The notes under the pieces: generated by a model | The model's database searches: none | What the model saw: the letters and a program-made list of their open reading frames with translations, nothing else | Told to the model about the DNA's origin: nothing | Program-made: the position numbers and the translations under genes | Assembly (NCBI GenBank): GCA_964017125.1 | Contig: OZ024914.1 | Location: forward strand, 23,684,702 to 23,748,701 | DNA: 64,000 nt | Direction of reading: 5' to 3' | Source: Flabesymbios commensalis | Lineage: Eukaryota; Annelida; Polychaeta; Terebellida; Flabelligeridae | Shown here: positions 11,054-22,054 of the stretch, in pieces | How the letters are laid out: each line of letters opens with the position of its first letter | Position numbering within the stretch: position 1 is the stretch's first letter

Positions 11054-11366
11054 AAGGGCGGGGGCCCTAGGGTAGTGGTTAGCACCGCTGCCTTTCACGC
11101 CAGAGTCCGGGGTTCGGTTCCCGGTCTCGGCGGTTTGAAAGAAACAAAATTGTTTCTTCCCCATCCACGTGTGAAAGTTAGTATTGTGGGGAGCCTCCGT
11201 GACCGAGAGGTAGCGTGCTCGGCCTCAGACCGCCAGGGCTCGAATTTCGAATCCTGTGTCTGGAGGACAGTGTCATCTCAATCATCTCACCATCCTCAGG
11301 AGGTTCTCCTGGCCCAGTTTAGCCTATATGTGCACAAAGGTGGCCTAAAGCCCGATTCATTTCATT
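11054..11366 (+). mobile_element. Full-length dimeric tRNA-like SINE (reference copy)
   Basis: Two successive tRNA-like modules. Head 1 has an A-box-like GGTAGTGGTTAGCAC and a B-box-like GGGGTTCGGTTCCCGG. After a spacer 'gaaagaaacaaaattg', head 2 has CCGAGAGGTAGCGTGC and GGCTCGAATTTCGAATCC. A body with 'ctcaccatcctcaggagg' and 'gtgcacaaaggtggcc' follows, ending in an ATTCATTTCATT tail. A perfect 13-bp target duplication ACCATGTTGCAAA flanks it at 11041-11053 and 11367-11379. Pol III promoters are expected in both heads. The TTTCA-type tail matches the 3' end of the LINE at 5.2-7.2 kb, the presumed mobilising partner. Confidence 0.92.
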
Positions 11367-11379
11367 ACCATGTTGCAAA

Positions 11380-12954
11380 GTATGAGTGCACCTTCAATTG
11401 ATGACAGATATTGTAACCACAGCTGAGTGTTATGCTTTGTGAATCAAAATAAATTTAAAATTATTTTCATTCATTTGGAGCTACTTATGCTAACTGTTTG
11501 TCGTGATTATTAATTCAGACCAAGAGGGCTCAGCAGCGAATGACCCACCCACAGTTTATGTTTTATTTCAAACGCGATGAAACAACAATTAAAAGGTTTT
11601 CAAAAGAGGGATCAAGACGACCGCAGATTATCATGATTTCGATAACGTTTTTATCAGATACTATGATCCAAAAAAATGTGACATGCCTGCGTCTTTCGCT
11701 CTACCAGAGTTGCCACAAAACCAAGAGAGCGAGGTAAACATGTTAGAGAAGGGCCAATCAAGGGTCAATTTTATTTGCATTTTTTCATGAAATCTGCAAA
11801 TCGTCAAACCGAATAATTTGTAGAAAAGCAGACAGTGTGTGAAACTCAAAACACGATCGTAGCATAATTATACATAATTGTATAGGCTTACCACATATTG
11901 ATATGCCACATGCACACCATGACACTGCTGTGACTGATATGACACATTTCTAGCCATTGGCGACAGGCCCCAATTTACAAATATGAAATCAAATCTGCAA
12001 CTGTATAAAATTATGACAGACGTCCTTTGGGTGTATCCAGATAATTGGTTTCATCAGAGACATATCCCCGGGTTGGTGGTATACATCTCTTCGTGGGTGC
12101 CATCAGTGTACAACTCTGATGGCAGGATCAGTACCGTGGTACAGACTTACATTTAGGCAAACAAAACAATGCTACACAAGATAATGCGATGATGAGTGAA
12201 CCCTAGCACCCGAAGGGTGCTGAGAGTGAGATAAAGGCAACAAAGCTTATTCAAAAGCTGCTTTTAGCCTTTCCAATTCTTCAATAATATATCATACTCA
12301 TTGCAGATGTCTGGTTGGCAAGGTCGGCAAGGAACCTGGGAAAACAGAAGCATTTTATAATTTAAGTAATTTTGATGCGCCCTCAGCGCACAGAGGGTTG
12401 CGGCGGTCTAAATGAGGTGTTGAATCAGCCAGTAGCTATCCTGTATCTCGTGTCTTATCTCGCAAGTCAGAATGAGATTATGCCGATAAAGTTGTAATTT
12501 AGCAGATCCTTTAAATGTACATTTGAGACATTTATTTTATTAAACCTATGTCTCTTGTGCATATTTAAATTAACTTAGTATGTTAACATACTTTAAATTG
12601 CGCTTTGCGCTTGCTGTGCGACATGTTGCTTTCCAAGATAATAACACTACATCTAGTTTTCTATATGCGTTACTACTACAATTCCAGCACTAAATTTTGA
12701 GCACGAATAGCCAGATGTAGGGTATCTAAGTTGAAACATATCCCTGTTCCAACAGCTTTGGTGATTGCTGCTAGTAATAACAGCTCATCTGAATATGTCA
12801 TGACCCGCAACAGGATGAAGGGCTTATTCAAAACATACACAAGAGCACATGCACACTCTTAATACCAGGTCCAATCTAAATATCAAAATTCCGAAAGTCA
12901 TTGGCATCACAAGACGCTAATCACGAAGGAGGTGATCACAGCATATAGTGCACC
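11380..12954. other. Non-coding stretch with one small hairpin
   Basis: No convincing gene. A perfect 9-bp stem TGCCATCAG/CTGATGGCA with a 9-base loop lies at 12098-12124, and AGCACCC/GGGTGCT pairs near 12208. Both could be chance. Confidence 0.3.
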
Positions 12955-12972
12955 TTCACAGGGGGTATTCGG

Positions 12973-13272
12973 GCGGGGGCCCTAGGGTAGTGGTTAGCAC
13001 CGCTGCCTTTCACGCCAGAGTTCGGGGTTCGGTTCCCGGTCTCGGCGGTTTGAAAGAAACAAAAATGTTTCTTCCCCATCCACGTGTGAAAGTCAGTATT
13101 GTGGGGGAGCCTCCGTGACCGAGAGGTAGCGTGCTCGGCCTCAGACCGCCAGGGCTCGAATTTCGAATCCTGTGTCTGGAGGACAGTGTCATCTCACCAT
13201 CCTCAGGAGGTTCTCCTGGCCCAGTTTAGCCTATATGTGCACAAAGGTGGCCTAAAGCCCGATTCATTTCAT
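12973..13272 (+). mobile_element. Dimeric tRNA-like SINE, near full length
   Basis: Same structure as the copy at 11054-11366, with a short internal loss in the 'gtcatctcaatcatctcacc' region. The target duplication TTCACAGGGGGTATTCGG is seen at 12955-12972 and 13273-13290. The close match to the other copies suggests recent activity. Confidence 0.92.
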
Positions 13273-13290
13273 TTCACAGGGGGTATTCGG

Positions 13291-14740
13291 CATATTAAAC
13301 TGTCATATACATAATCATAGACCAATCTGCTGCACAGCTTTAGGAGACAAATATTGATATTCCCATTATTATGCAATCGCCTAGATACATAATGTGTCAT
13401 AGAAATTAAAGTGACCTAGGCACTGCGAATATTTTGACATCATTCCTAACCTGCTGTCAGGACCCTCCTTATCTCGATGTAATACTCTGGCTGGAAGGTT
13501 TGGTATTGGAATTATTGGAGATATTAATGTCTTCTGGCTCGATGTAGTAAGGAACTTATTCTGCGGTTAGTAACAAGGCCAGAGGAGCATCACCTGTTGA
13601 TAATTATGATAATTGCCATCAACTGAGCAAGCCTTCCAGGTACATTTGAAAATAGAACATTTACAAACTTTCCGGTGAAGAATGTCTTGATGCTTGAGCC
13701 ACAGAAGTTAGATCCGATAGCATATGAACGGAGCATAGATGGGAATATGTTATGTTCAACTACAGTTCCTGAATGAAGTCAACTGGTCTCAAATTGAATC
13801 TCAACTGGTCCCTAATTACATAACAAAAAAATAAAATATGGTTGCTCCAGTAAGAACCATGTGATAGTGTTCGATGTGGAAGCAGCAAAGCAGGAATGCC
13901 ATTGTCTAAGAATATGATGCATACTAGTACTGCATTAACAAATATGATGAAACAAATAATGAACAGGATGGTAGCTGTAACTTTAATATAAATATATAGC
14001 AAATGGCAAAATGATGTCGAAGGTGGTGGTGTCATTGCCGATTATTTAACTTAACTTAGAATAAAAAACTATTTATTTTAAATATCTATCACGTACAATG
14101 TTGGTAGTTTAGCAGGTACAGTAGTTTAGCAGGTACAGTAACCTGAATTATTACACCACATATTGATAATTGATGTATCCATATAGTCAGATATAGATAT
14201 GCTGTGATATTGGAACTATAAAAAAGAAACAAAAAGGTTAAATATCAAGAATTATTTACTCATCTGTTAAACTGTTATACCACAAGAACGGAACATATAT
14301 ACGTCACAGTTCAATTCAAACCACTTTGTCATTGATGAACCAACTTCATATTTTGCACAATACAATCATATGCCTTGACACAGAGGCTGGCCAATTGGCA
14401 TTTAACTTTACCTAATTAGGGCCCACAAATTTCCTCCGTGTGTCTCAATAGCGGCCGGGCAGCTAAACATTGGGTTAGTGAATCATGTTGACTGCCCCAT
14501 ACAATATAATTCAAACAATATAATAATCCCCTTATCTTTCTCATCCCAGCAAATATATACGGTCAAGTATGCCACATTTGGGTTGTGACCTAGAGGAGCG
14601 AAAATAGGTGAGCGACAGGTTATCTAGTTTATAAAGATCATGACACTTCATTATTATAAGACAATCACTACAGGTTCAGCTATAGAAACACATACAAATG
14701 TGGGGGGGGTGTAATATAGGGCCTACCAACGATACTGAAT
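13291..14740. other. Non-coding stretch
   Basis: No gene or clear element. A 20-bp motif around GTAGTTTAGCAGGTACA is directly duplicated near 14103-14138. Confidence 0.3.
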
Positions 14741-14741
14741 T

Positions 14742-14806
14742 AGGCATGTTTGACCTGATTTTGTGACCTTTGACCTTGAATTATAGCTTTGACCTTTGAC
14801 CCAATG
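14742..14806. promoter_or_regulatory. Pair of DR1-type nuclear-receptor-like sites
   Basis: TGACCTTTGACCTT at about 14764-14777 and GACCTTTGACCCA at about 14790-14802 are, on the minus strand, AGGTCAAAGGTCA-type direct repeats with one-base spacing. That is the classic site for RXR/HNF4-class receptors. A further TGACCT lies at 14750. No gene begins nearby, so function is speculative; such words also occur in repeats. Confidence 0.35.
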
Positions 14807-14879
14807 ATATTTATTATTAATATACATCAATATACAACCAATAAAACTAATAATTATCAGTTATGTCAATATATAAAGT

Positions 14880-15084
14880 GATTTTCTGTTTTTCCCGATC
14901 ACGTAAAACCATTATTTTGTACCGCGATGGGCGAAAAATTGTAAAACACGTTATTTCAAAATGCTCAATGCTGTGAGAATGCCATCACGCGGTTTCATGG
15001 AGAACAATACCTATATAACATGAAAACATTGAGAAAAAAACTTTGGACCCACTTTCCAGGTTCAGCTCCTGGCCCCCTGACTAT
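14880..15084 (+). repeat. Inverted repeat, arm 2 (partner 10110-10320)
   Basis: Carries AAATGCTCAATGCTGTGAG, ATACCTATATAACATGAAAA and ACTTTGGACCCACTTTCC, the reverse complement of 10110-10320. It runs directly into a palindromic piggyBac-like MITE end at 15100. Confidence 0.6.
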
Positions 15085-15212
15085 TATGGGTGTACGGCCA
15101 TTAGAAATATGTTATTTCTTTCAGTGCTGGAACCGTCTTTATACGTCAGAATCTGACGTCTACAGACGTCAGATTCTATCGTATAATGACGGTCCCCGCA
15201 CTGAAAGGGTGA
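15085..15212. mobile_element. piggyBac-like MITE end with GACGTC palindrome
   Basis: 'tgggtgtacggccattagaa', then TTTCTTTCAGTGCTGGAACC, then ACGTCAGAATCTGACGTC mirrored by AGACGTCAGATTCT, and ending CCCCGCACTGAAAGGG. It matches the copy ending at 53705 closely in the left arm; the right arm of the palindrome is eroded. Confidence 0.55.
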
Positions 15213-15279
15213 ACATGGCTAGTACAAACAGTAAAACAGGGATCTCACAGAATGGTAATCAATCAACGATGTTGGCAAA

Positions 15280-15800
15280 AACAAATCGCCGAAATGTTAA
15301 TTATTTGCCATTATTTGCCAAAAACCTGAAAATGACGAACATGTCAGTTGATGAATATTTGGCGATTAATTGGGGAATTAGGCGAACAGTTTGCTACAAA
15401 TTGGGGATTATTTGGGGAACCAATCGTCGAATAATTGGCGAATTCTGCAATCATTTGGCGACAAAAGGTGATTGTTTTGAGATCGTTCAGTAAACATTTG
15501 GCGATTAATTGGCGAACGCGGTGATCAACTGGCGAATTGGAAACTGCTTAGGAATAGTTTGGTGAACAAATGGCGCATGTGGGAAATGTCTATTTCTGTT
15601 ATAGAAATACTATAAAAAGGCCTTGGAAAAGAGGGTATGGGAAAAATGTCAGGGTCCCTGAAAAATCGCGTGAATTTTGAACAGTTCCAAAATTTCGGGT
15701 GAACGTTTTGCGAACACGGAGAACGTTTCGCAAAAGAGAAGAAAGTTTGGAGAAACTGCGGGAATGTTTGGGAATTTTTACAAATGTGGCATTCACCAAT
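15280..15800. repeat. Word-rich stretch: TTGGCGA and TTTGCCA
   Basis: TTGGCGA or near variants occur about ten times between 15290 and 15580, together with TTTGCCA on the same strand. Then GAACGTTTNGC/GGGAA-type words continue to 15790. Spacing is irregular, roughly 20-40 bases. Part overlaps a 157-codon open frame at 15020-15493 that begins inside the MITE and is dominated by these words, so I do not call it a gene. Confidence 0.4.
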
Positions 15801-16340
15801 GTCGCTAAATAGTTGCCAGTATGGTGAGATCGCAGCTTAATAATAGATGTGGCAATGTTTAACCACTGTTCTCTAATATAATATTTATGCCGGTAAAATG
15901 TCGAACCAGCAAGCCAACCAGCCAGTCACTCAGGCAGTTAGTCAGTGCGCACATGAATTATTATTTTAATAATTGTTATTATTTCGAGTGAACAGACAAA
16001 TTTGTATTTTAGTGAAAACTTTAAAAATGTTGCTACATGGAAAAAATGACAACAACTAGTTTTCGAAATTTTAGTTCATGAGAACAAAATACATATATGA
16101 TGCATTTATATGGAAGCGAAATAATAATAATACATTATATAATGACAGCTTCAAAATGTTTCTAATCACACCCATCATTCTGCTGTCATTTCAATAACAC
16201 GAAAACAGCGCTTGTAGGTCCTATCACACTACACGTGGTATGGACTTTTGTATTGTTCCAGTATAACTAGTGATACCGTGTTGTATAGCCATGTACCGTC
16301 ACATCGTGGTATACATGCGAATATCAATGTATCCTATTGA
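15801..16340. other. Non-coding stretch
   Basis: No gene or RNA recognised. Contains a short direct word repeat 'ccagcaagccaaccagccag' near 15907. Confidence 0.3.
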
Positions 16341-16514
16341 TTAACCCATTAAAGCCCGACTTTTTAAAATACTGCCACCTAAAAAAATTCAACATCGATT
16401 TGTACAATTATGTCACTAAATGTCAAATCTGCTAAAAAAAATAGTCCACGATACTAGAAAGTTGACCTCTTACACTGGCAACAAAAGTTGCCACTGGGCT
16501 TTAAGGGGGTTGAA
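16341..16514. mobile_element. Candidate fold-back MITE (~174 bp)
   Basis: TTAACCCATTAAAGCCCGAC at the left pairs imperfectly with GGGCTTTAAGGGGGTTGAA at the right. The inside is non-coding. The ends resemble CCCTTT/TTAA-type MITE ends. Confidence 0.4.
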
Positions 16515-17239
16515 CAAATCACAAACAACCACCTAACTATCAGTAACACAGGAGCCTATGTATGTATTATCTAAACGTGGTGAATAATAGGCAGAACTTC
16601 AAATTATGTGGATAATAATTGAACTGCTTAATAATCATATCAAAACGCCTATAAATTCGAATATGACGTCAATAATTATACTAGAAATATCCAGCTTGAA
16701 GTGGGAAAGAAGCTACCAGGTACCATACTAGTATGCGATGGTATATTATACTGAAATGTGTCAGTAGCATGCCATCTGATATTGTCTGGGTGCAATGTCA
16801 CATACGGTGCGTCGGTCCCCTGTGCGTCCGCAGCGACTATAACGCTTCTCGGTTCTTTTTGGCCAGTTTGATGAAAGTGAATGGCACTTTACTTTGCAGA
16901 TGCACTTGCACACTGTAGGAGCCGGCCCATTTTGGCAACTTTACCGAAGCGTACAAGCAATTCCTGGTCTGTGGCCCGAGGGTATCATATAGGGTATCAT
17001 TGTTTCATCAATGCTGCTTTTTTCAGAGATGTCAGCCTGATTTTATTAAAACCTTATTCATCTTCTTTCTGCCACTGTCCATGGGCGGTTCTCTCGCGTT
17101 CGTGTTATTACCTCTTTATCGGTAGTTGCATACCCTGACGACGATGAGCATGTTTGGGACGGTGATAGGGCTATTTTTGCATGTTCCCTCTTCTTCGTGA
17201 CAAAAGGTACATCGTTGTCAGTCTCTCCATAAAGAATGC
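16515..17239. other. Non-coding or upstream LINE remnant
   Basis: No clean frame. The part just before 17240 may belong to the eroded LINE whose C-terminal coding end follows. Confidence 0.3.
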
Positions 17240-17263
17240 TGTGAGCTCTTACATATCTTACCA

Positions 17264-17626
17264 TTGTCTTTTCGCAGAGAGATGATGGACATCAAACTTC
17301 TTTTTAAATCACTATCTGTGTCTGATTTTTCCAATAGTGTTGCATCATTATTGAGATACTACGAACCTGACAGAAGACTACGGTCAAGGCAGAACGGATC
17401 ACTCTTTTATCCGAGACAAGTCAGAACTAAGACGTTTAAACATTTCTATTCTAATCGCGTAGTTAGCATTTGGAATAGTTTACCGAAGGACTTGCGCCAG
17501 GAGCAAACAATGACTAGCTTTGTACGTCAATTGAATAGTTTTTATTATTCAAAGTTCGAGGACAGTTTCAACTGTGATAACGTATGTACTTGGACAAGCA
17601 ACTGTGGATGTCAGGCGTGCGTGTGA
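17264..17626 (+). pseudogene. C-terminal fragment of a LINE ORF2
   Basis: About 120 residues. The frame is open slightly upstream, reading LPLSFRREMMDIKLLFKSL; the start at 17264 is a TTG and not a true initiator. Typical LINE C-terminal text follows: RQVRTKTFKHFYSNRVVSIW, NSLPKDLR, FVRQLNSFYY. A terminal Cys-rich CTWTSNCGCQACV resembles the Cys cluster seen at the end of some non-LTR ORF2 proteins. All catalytic parts are missing. Confidence 0.7.
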
Positions 17627-18130
17627 TATTGGAATCATCATAATCAACATGTTTCAATATCACATTTTGTTAGAAAGCGTTCCACTGTGCCCGTAAGACA
17701 ATAATTCAATATGCATGGTTTATCATGTGTCGATACTCATGTGTTGACAGGCGAGAGCCACAAGTCCAGCTCAGAATAGTATAGCATAGATGGATTTCTT
17801 CGGCCGAGCGATGGCTATGCGAGCTGACGCCAGCAGATGCAATTTAGACTAATCAAATTACTTTTATTCTAAAGGGACTAACGTGTCGAGGGCTCTATTT
17901 AATACCACATAGCTGTATTATCGTCTTTAAAAATACTCTTAACATAGTATAGTTTTATTGTATTATCATGATATTATATGGTATTTGGCTCGAGTGTATA
18001 ATGAACTAAACTTGTGTGGTGGCTCAGGGCACCCTGGTCACCTTCTACTTGCTCCGCAGTCAAGCAAATATCTACAACGTTGAAATTGTGAAGACCTTAT
18101 GAAACTAAAATAATGATATTGTTATAATGT

Positions 18131-18475
18131 TGCATGCTTTTAAAAATTAAAAGTTTCTACGCTTTACAGGGTTTTTTTTGCTACTTTCATACTATTATGT
18201 AGTTATTTTATCTCTGGTTTTAGCGCGGGAAACAAAAATTATGTATAATATATTTTTATTTAATTATACTTTTAAGTGGAATTTCCATGTACAAAGTTGC
18301 ATGCTTTTAAAACTTGCTCTACTTGTTATTGTTTTATAAGTTTCTACGCTTTCCAGAGGGTTTTTTTTGCTACTTTATACTAATATGTAGTTATTGTATC
18401 TCTGGTTTTAGCGCGGGAAACAAACAATATGTATAATATATTTATATTTAATTTTACTTTTAAATGTAATTTTAA
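18131..18475 (+). repeat. Two-copy tandem duplication (~167 bp unit)
   Basis: 'ttgcatgcttttaaaa' starts at about 18131 and again at about 18297. Both are followed by AAGTTTCTACGCTTT, a run of G then T, 'gctacttt', and TCTCTGGTTTTAGCGCGGG. It lies in the presumed LINE 3' untranslated region. Confidence 0.75.
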
Positions 18476-18649
18476 ATGTAATTACCATGTATATAAACTC
18501 TATCCTGGATGTCGAACTTAGCTAGGGTGCTGGTCACCTGTATTCGATATCCTGATGTACACAATTTGATTTACAATTGCATATTTGTACGATTATTGTA
18601 TATATTTGTGTATGTAAAGCCTATTAAATAAATAAAAAGTATTACCATA

Positions 18650-21273
18650 ATATTTAATATATTAAGAGCCACCAGTCACCTATAATCAGTAATGTTGACG
18701 TCTCAAATTCCCAGATCAAATTGAAAAAAAATGGCAAATTATATACCTAAACAAATTAGGAAACTGTTTGGGCAATATGAGGCATATGTTGCTTTGACAC
18801 GGACATCAAACGGTATGCGGCGCCAAAAATAGGATTTGGTAGTAGGGTTTTTACCCACAGGAGGAATTGACATGAACGAGCGCATAAAAAATAGATCGCC
18901 TTCAAAAGCCCTCTGGAGCACGACGGTGAGCACCCGCTCTCTGTTGTGTATAGGAGTTTGAATTGCTGTTGATATTTTAGTGGCATGTGAGCAGATCTCC
19001 TTGATAGTACACGTGTAGCAGCTACAACATGTCAATGATCGAAATGTTTCCTTTTTTACACAGTCGTATTGGTGAAGTGAACATATGGGTACAACTTTGA
19101 TGAAAATGAATGTGTCAGAGATCTCAGAGATCCATAATTATATTGCTGTTGTTGAACTCCTTATTTGAAGTGGTTACAAGCCTGTGTAGATACAAATTCG
19201 CCATCCCTCCACTAGATTGAAGGTTGTGTGCTCATTTCTTTAAAGGATATTTATATATTACCCAAGAGCTCATACACCTCTACAGGTGAGTATGGTGGGT
19301 GATTTTATCACATGATATTTGCACGACAAAAGTGATTACAATGAACATTATATGTGTGGTGATGTTATAGAAGATTGCATTGCTTACGATAAGGACGTGA
19401 TAATGAAGCTCACACTCTCTATCGCTCGAGACATTGTATTTACAACACATATAGTTATTGCATTTGTAGCAAAACAAATATATATTGGGTTAGACAATTC
19501 AGCAGAATACACGATCTTAGTCTGTTGCGATGCTTCATATCAGATCATTGGCACGAAAATGAGTGAGATGAGTAGAATCTAGCTAGAAGATGCGCCTTCA
19601 TCGGTATGAAGAGAATTTTTATATAGACCTACCTACATGTACCAATTAGAATTTTTCCTGATCACCCTGGAATTTTCTTGTTGGTCTGAAGGGTTTATTC
19701 CTCGGAGCCTACACAAAATTGTCTGAGACTGAGCTATACGGCAGCAACGTGGGTCAGCTTCATCACAGACTGATGTCCCATAGACCAATGGCAAATCTAC
19801 AAACTTTGATTGAAGCATCTACAAATTGACCATAAACTTGAACAGGCTATTAGCAGGAGAAAACTTTGTTCTCAGAGGAATTGCTCATTATGAGTGAGTG
19901 GCCATTGCTTTACGTCGCCTTGTGAGCATTATCACAATATGATATATTATGTCATTATCTCGACAGGAGAAATGGTGAATATCATTTTAAGCAATACTGC
20001 TCCCTCCATGATTTTTTCAAAAAGTTGATATCGATGTAGCGCACAACCACTATGACAAACATCCGGCATGGTCGGAATCAGAAATCAGTATCTCAGTTTT
20101 GATCCACAGCCGATTTTTTGTCCCGAAGAGAAATGGTGTTTAAAGGTCGATGTAAATGAATAATCATATTTGTTGAATCATGTTTGCATCTCGATTAAGT
20201 TTTGTGGTTAGTTTTTTTGTGGTTAGGCCTCATGGTGTGCATTTGATCCCATCATACTCAGCTTTCAATGAGGGATGCAGTACTGTTGAAAACAAATATG
20301 GGAATGGTGCCCTTAATAAATGTATCGACTGGCATAACACAGCAATAATGAATTGCTTGGTCAAAATAAACTAATCTTTGATGACCAACCTGCTTATGAC
20401 AAGGCCAAAGATCGAGTTGCAGACTTATAGTTGCCTCTTCTAAAAAAGTATTACAGTGTTATTGTTGTGATATGTGACTTCCATGTAGTTTGTGAGAGTT
20501 ATCAGATAACACATGGAACGATGGAAGAATTCGTGTTAAATTCAGTATGTTCACCAAATCAACACAAGCAAGCATCCATGATAAGTTTGACTTCTAAGTC
20601 CTGAGATGGCATAATAGGCTAACCAATAAAGCATTCTAGTGTCATATTGGTTTCAACCGCTAGATATTTTCAACAACGTTCAATGAGCAATCCATTGATT
20701 AGGGCCCACACAAACTATGTGATTTGTCATACCTAACATGATAACAGCTTACATCAATCTTTATCCTTGCTGGTAGTGATGCTTATTGAAATCTGGACAT
20801 AGGAGGAAAGATACTGGCATGGCTCCACATACATACAGACCATAAAAACTTCATCCAAGTGAGTATCTACATGTGTATAAATGTGCGCATTTTCAAAACA
20901 CTACTCTTGTAGTGCTATAGTATCCTTGGCTTCCTAATAACACGCGAAATGTGTACTTCACTGATCTAACAACTTGTGATTAAAGCCCATGCAATAAAGG
21001 GCGTGATGAGTACTCAAAATCTGGTAGTGTATATGTGCTGTAACCATAATACACGTATTGATATAAATTTAGTGCTCACAACTTTTGTTTAAGCCAAACA
21101 AAGAGAGTATCAAATATCGTAATGATTCAATGATATATGAAGACAAGAATGTGAAAGCTGACATGTCTCATCAGTATAGCATATTCTAAGAGAACATCAA
21201 TCTCAAAGCTGTATGATATAATGATATATGAGCGATACTTACACATGCACTTGTTTGTGTGCCTTTGTCATTA
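18650..21273. other. Long non-coding stretch
   Basis: About 2.6 kb without a convincing gene; open frames of 60-98 codons are on both strands and overlap, as expected by chance. No tRNA, SINE or clear inverted repeat recognised. Confidence 0.35.
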
Positions 21274-21639
21274 GCTAAAAGTGAGGCAATCATGAACTAA
21301 CCATCCAAAGCAACGTCTATTGTGACTGTCAGTTGAGATATTGACCACGTCCGAAATGTTCCTGACCCTGTGTCAGTGTCTGTATCTTGATCGATGGACA
21401 TGCACTGGTACGGAGTATGGATAAACCAACTTGTTGTTTATGAAAGATCAACAAGAGTACATTCAGTGCGACAGGAAATAATATGGAGACATCGAGCCAA
21501 TGTATTAAGATGCGAAACTTCAGCCAGACTAGTATGCCACTGTTGAGTTACTAATAAATTGTTTTGTCTTGTACAGATATTATGTTACTTCTCATTTGGG
21601 GAAATATTTCCCGAATGTGGATACACTCATAATATTAGG
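21274..21639 (+). repeat. Left copy of a ~360-bp direct repeat (partner 37395-37748)
   Basis: Begins GCTAAAAGTGAGGCAATCAT and ends ATTTCCCGAATGTGG...TATTAGG. The second copy lies 16.1 kb downstream in the same orientation, with several percent divergence. The two copies sit immediately outside the short inverted repeats that bound the satellite-bearing structure. Confidence 0.85.
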
Positions 21640-21644
21640 CCCAT

Positions 21645-21674
21645 GTGTCGAAGTCTACTTGTTTTTTCACACAG
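21645..21674. repeat. Left terminal inverted repeat of the fold-back structure
   Basis: GTGTCGAAGTCTACTTGTTT here corresponds to the reverse complement of ...AACAGGTAGACTTCGACAC ending at 37394. The first 14 bases are identical; similarity then continues imperfectly for about 12 more. Confidence 0.65.
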
Positions 21675-21805
21675 AGGCATATGCATCATTTGGTTGACAG
21701 AACACATTGGTGTAAATTGAACTGAATATAAATATAGAACACAATTCCGACTAAAGTCTTCAAATGACTTACATGTGTGACAGACGACAATTCCGACATA
21801 AAAAC

Positions 21806-21971
21806 TTAACATAAAATATATAATAAATATATATAATAATAATAAATATAATATATATAAGGATAAATATAATATATAAATATAATAATATATATAATAT
21901 ATATATTATATATATATATGATGTATATATTATATATATTATATATATCTATATCTATATATTATATTTTT

Positions 21972-22019
<48 letters not shown>

Positions 22020-22020
22020 T
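21806..22020. repeat. AT-rich low-complexity/TA microsatellite
   Basis: About 200 bp of TATATA and AATATAAT text, with a long uninterrupted TA run at about 21977-22013. It precedes the satellite array. Confidence 0.9.
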
Positions 22021-22054
22021 TTAAAGTATTCTATTGCTTTAATCGATCACACTC

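Larger units (their letters stand above)
17240..18640 (+). mobile_element. 3' end of a different LINE (5'-truncated)
   Basis: An open frame through 17626 encodes the C-terminal end of a non-LTR retrotransposon ORF2, followed by a long 3' untranslated region. The probable end is near 18620-18640, where TAAATAAATAAAAAG gives a short A-rich tail. The 3' region contains a tandem duplication at 18131-18475. It differs in sequence and tail from the two CR1/L2-like copies, so it represents another LINE lineage. Confidence 0.6.

Noticed and set aside
11075-11401. Open frame of 108 codons, and similar ones at 1352, 13099, 56463 and 59324
   Set aside because: All are readings through SINE copies; the repeated peptide (VGSLRDREVAC...) reflects the tRNA-like heads, not a protein family.
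15020-15493. 157-codon open frame
   Set aside because: Starts within an inverted repeat and a MITE and then runs through the TTGGCGA word field; composition follows the repeats.
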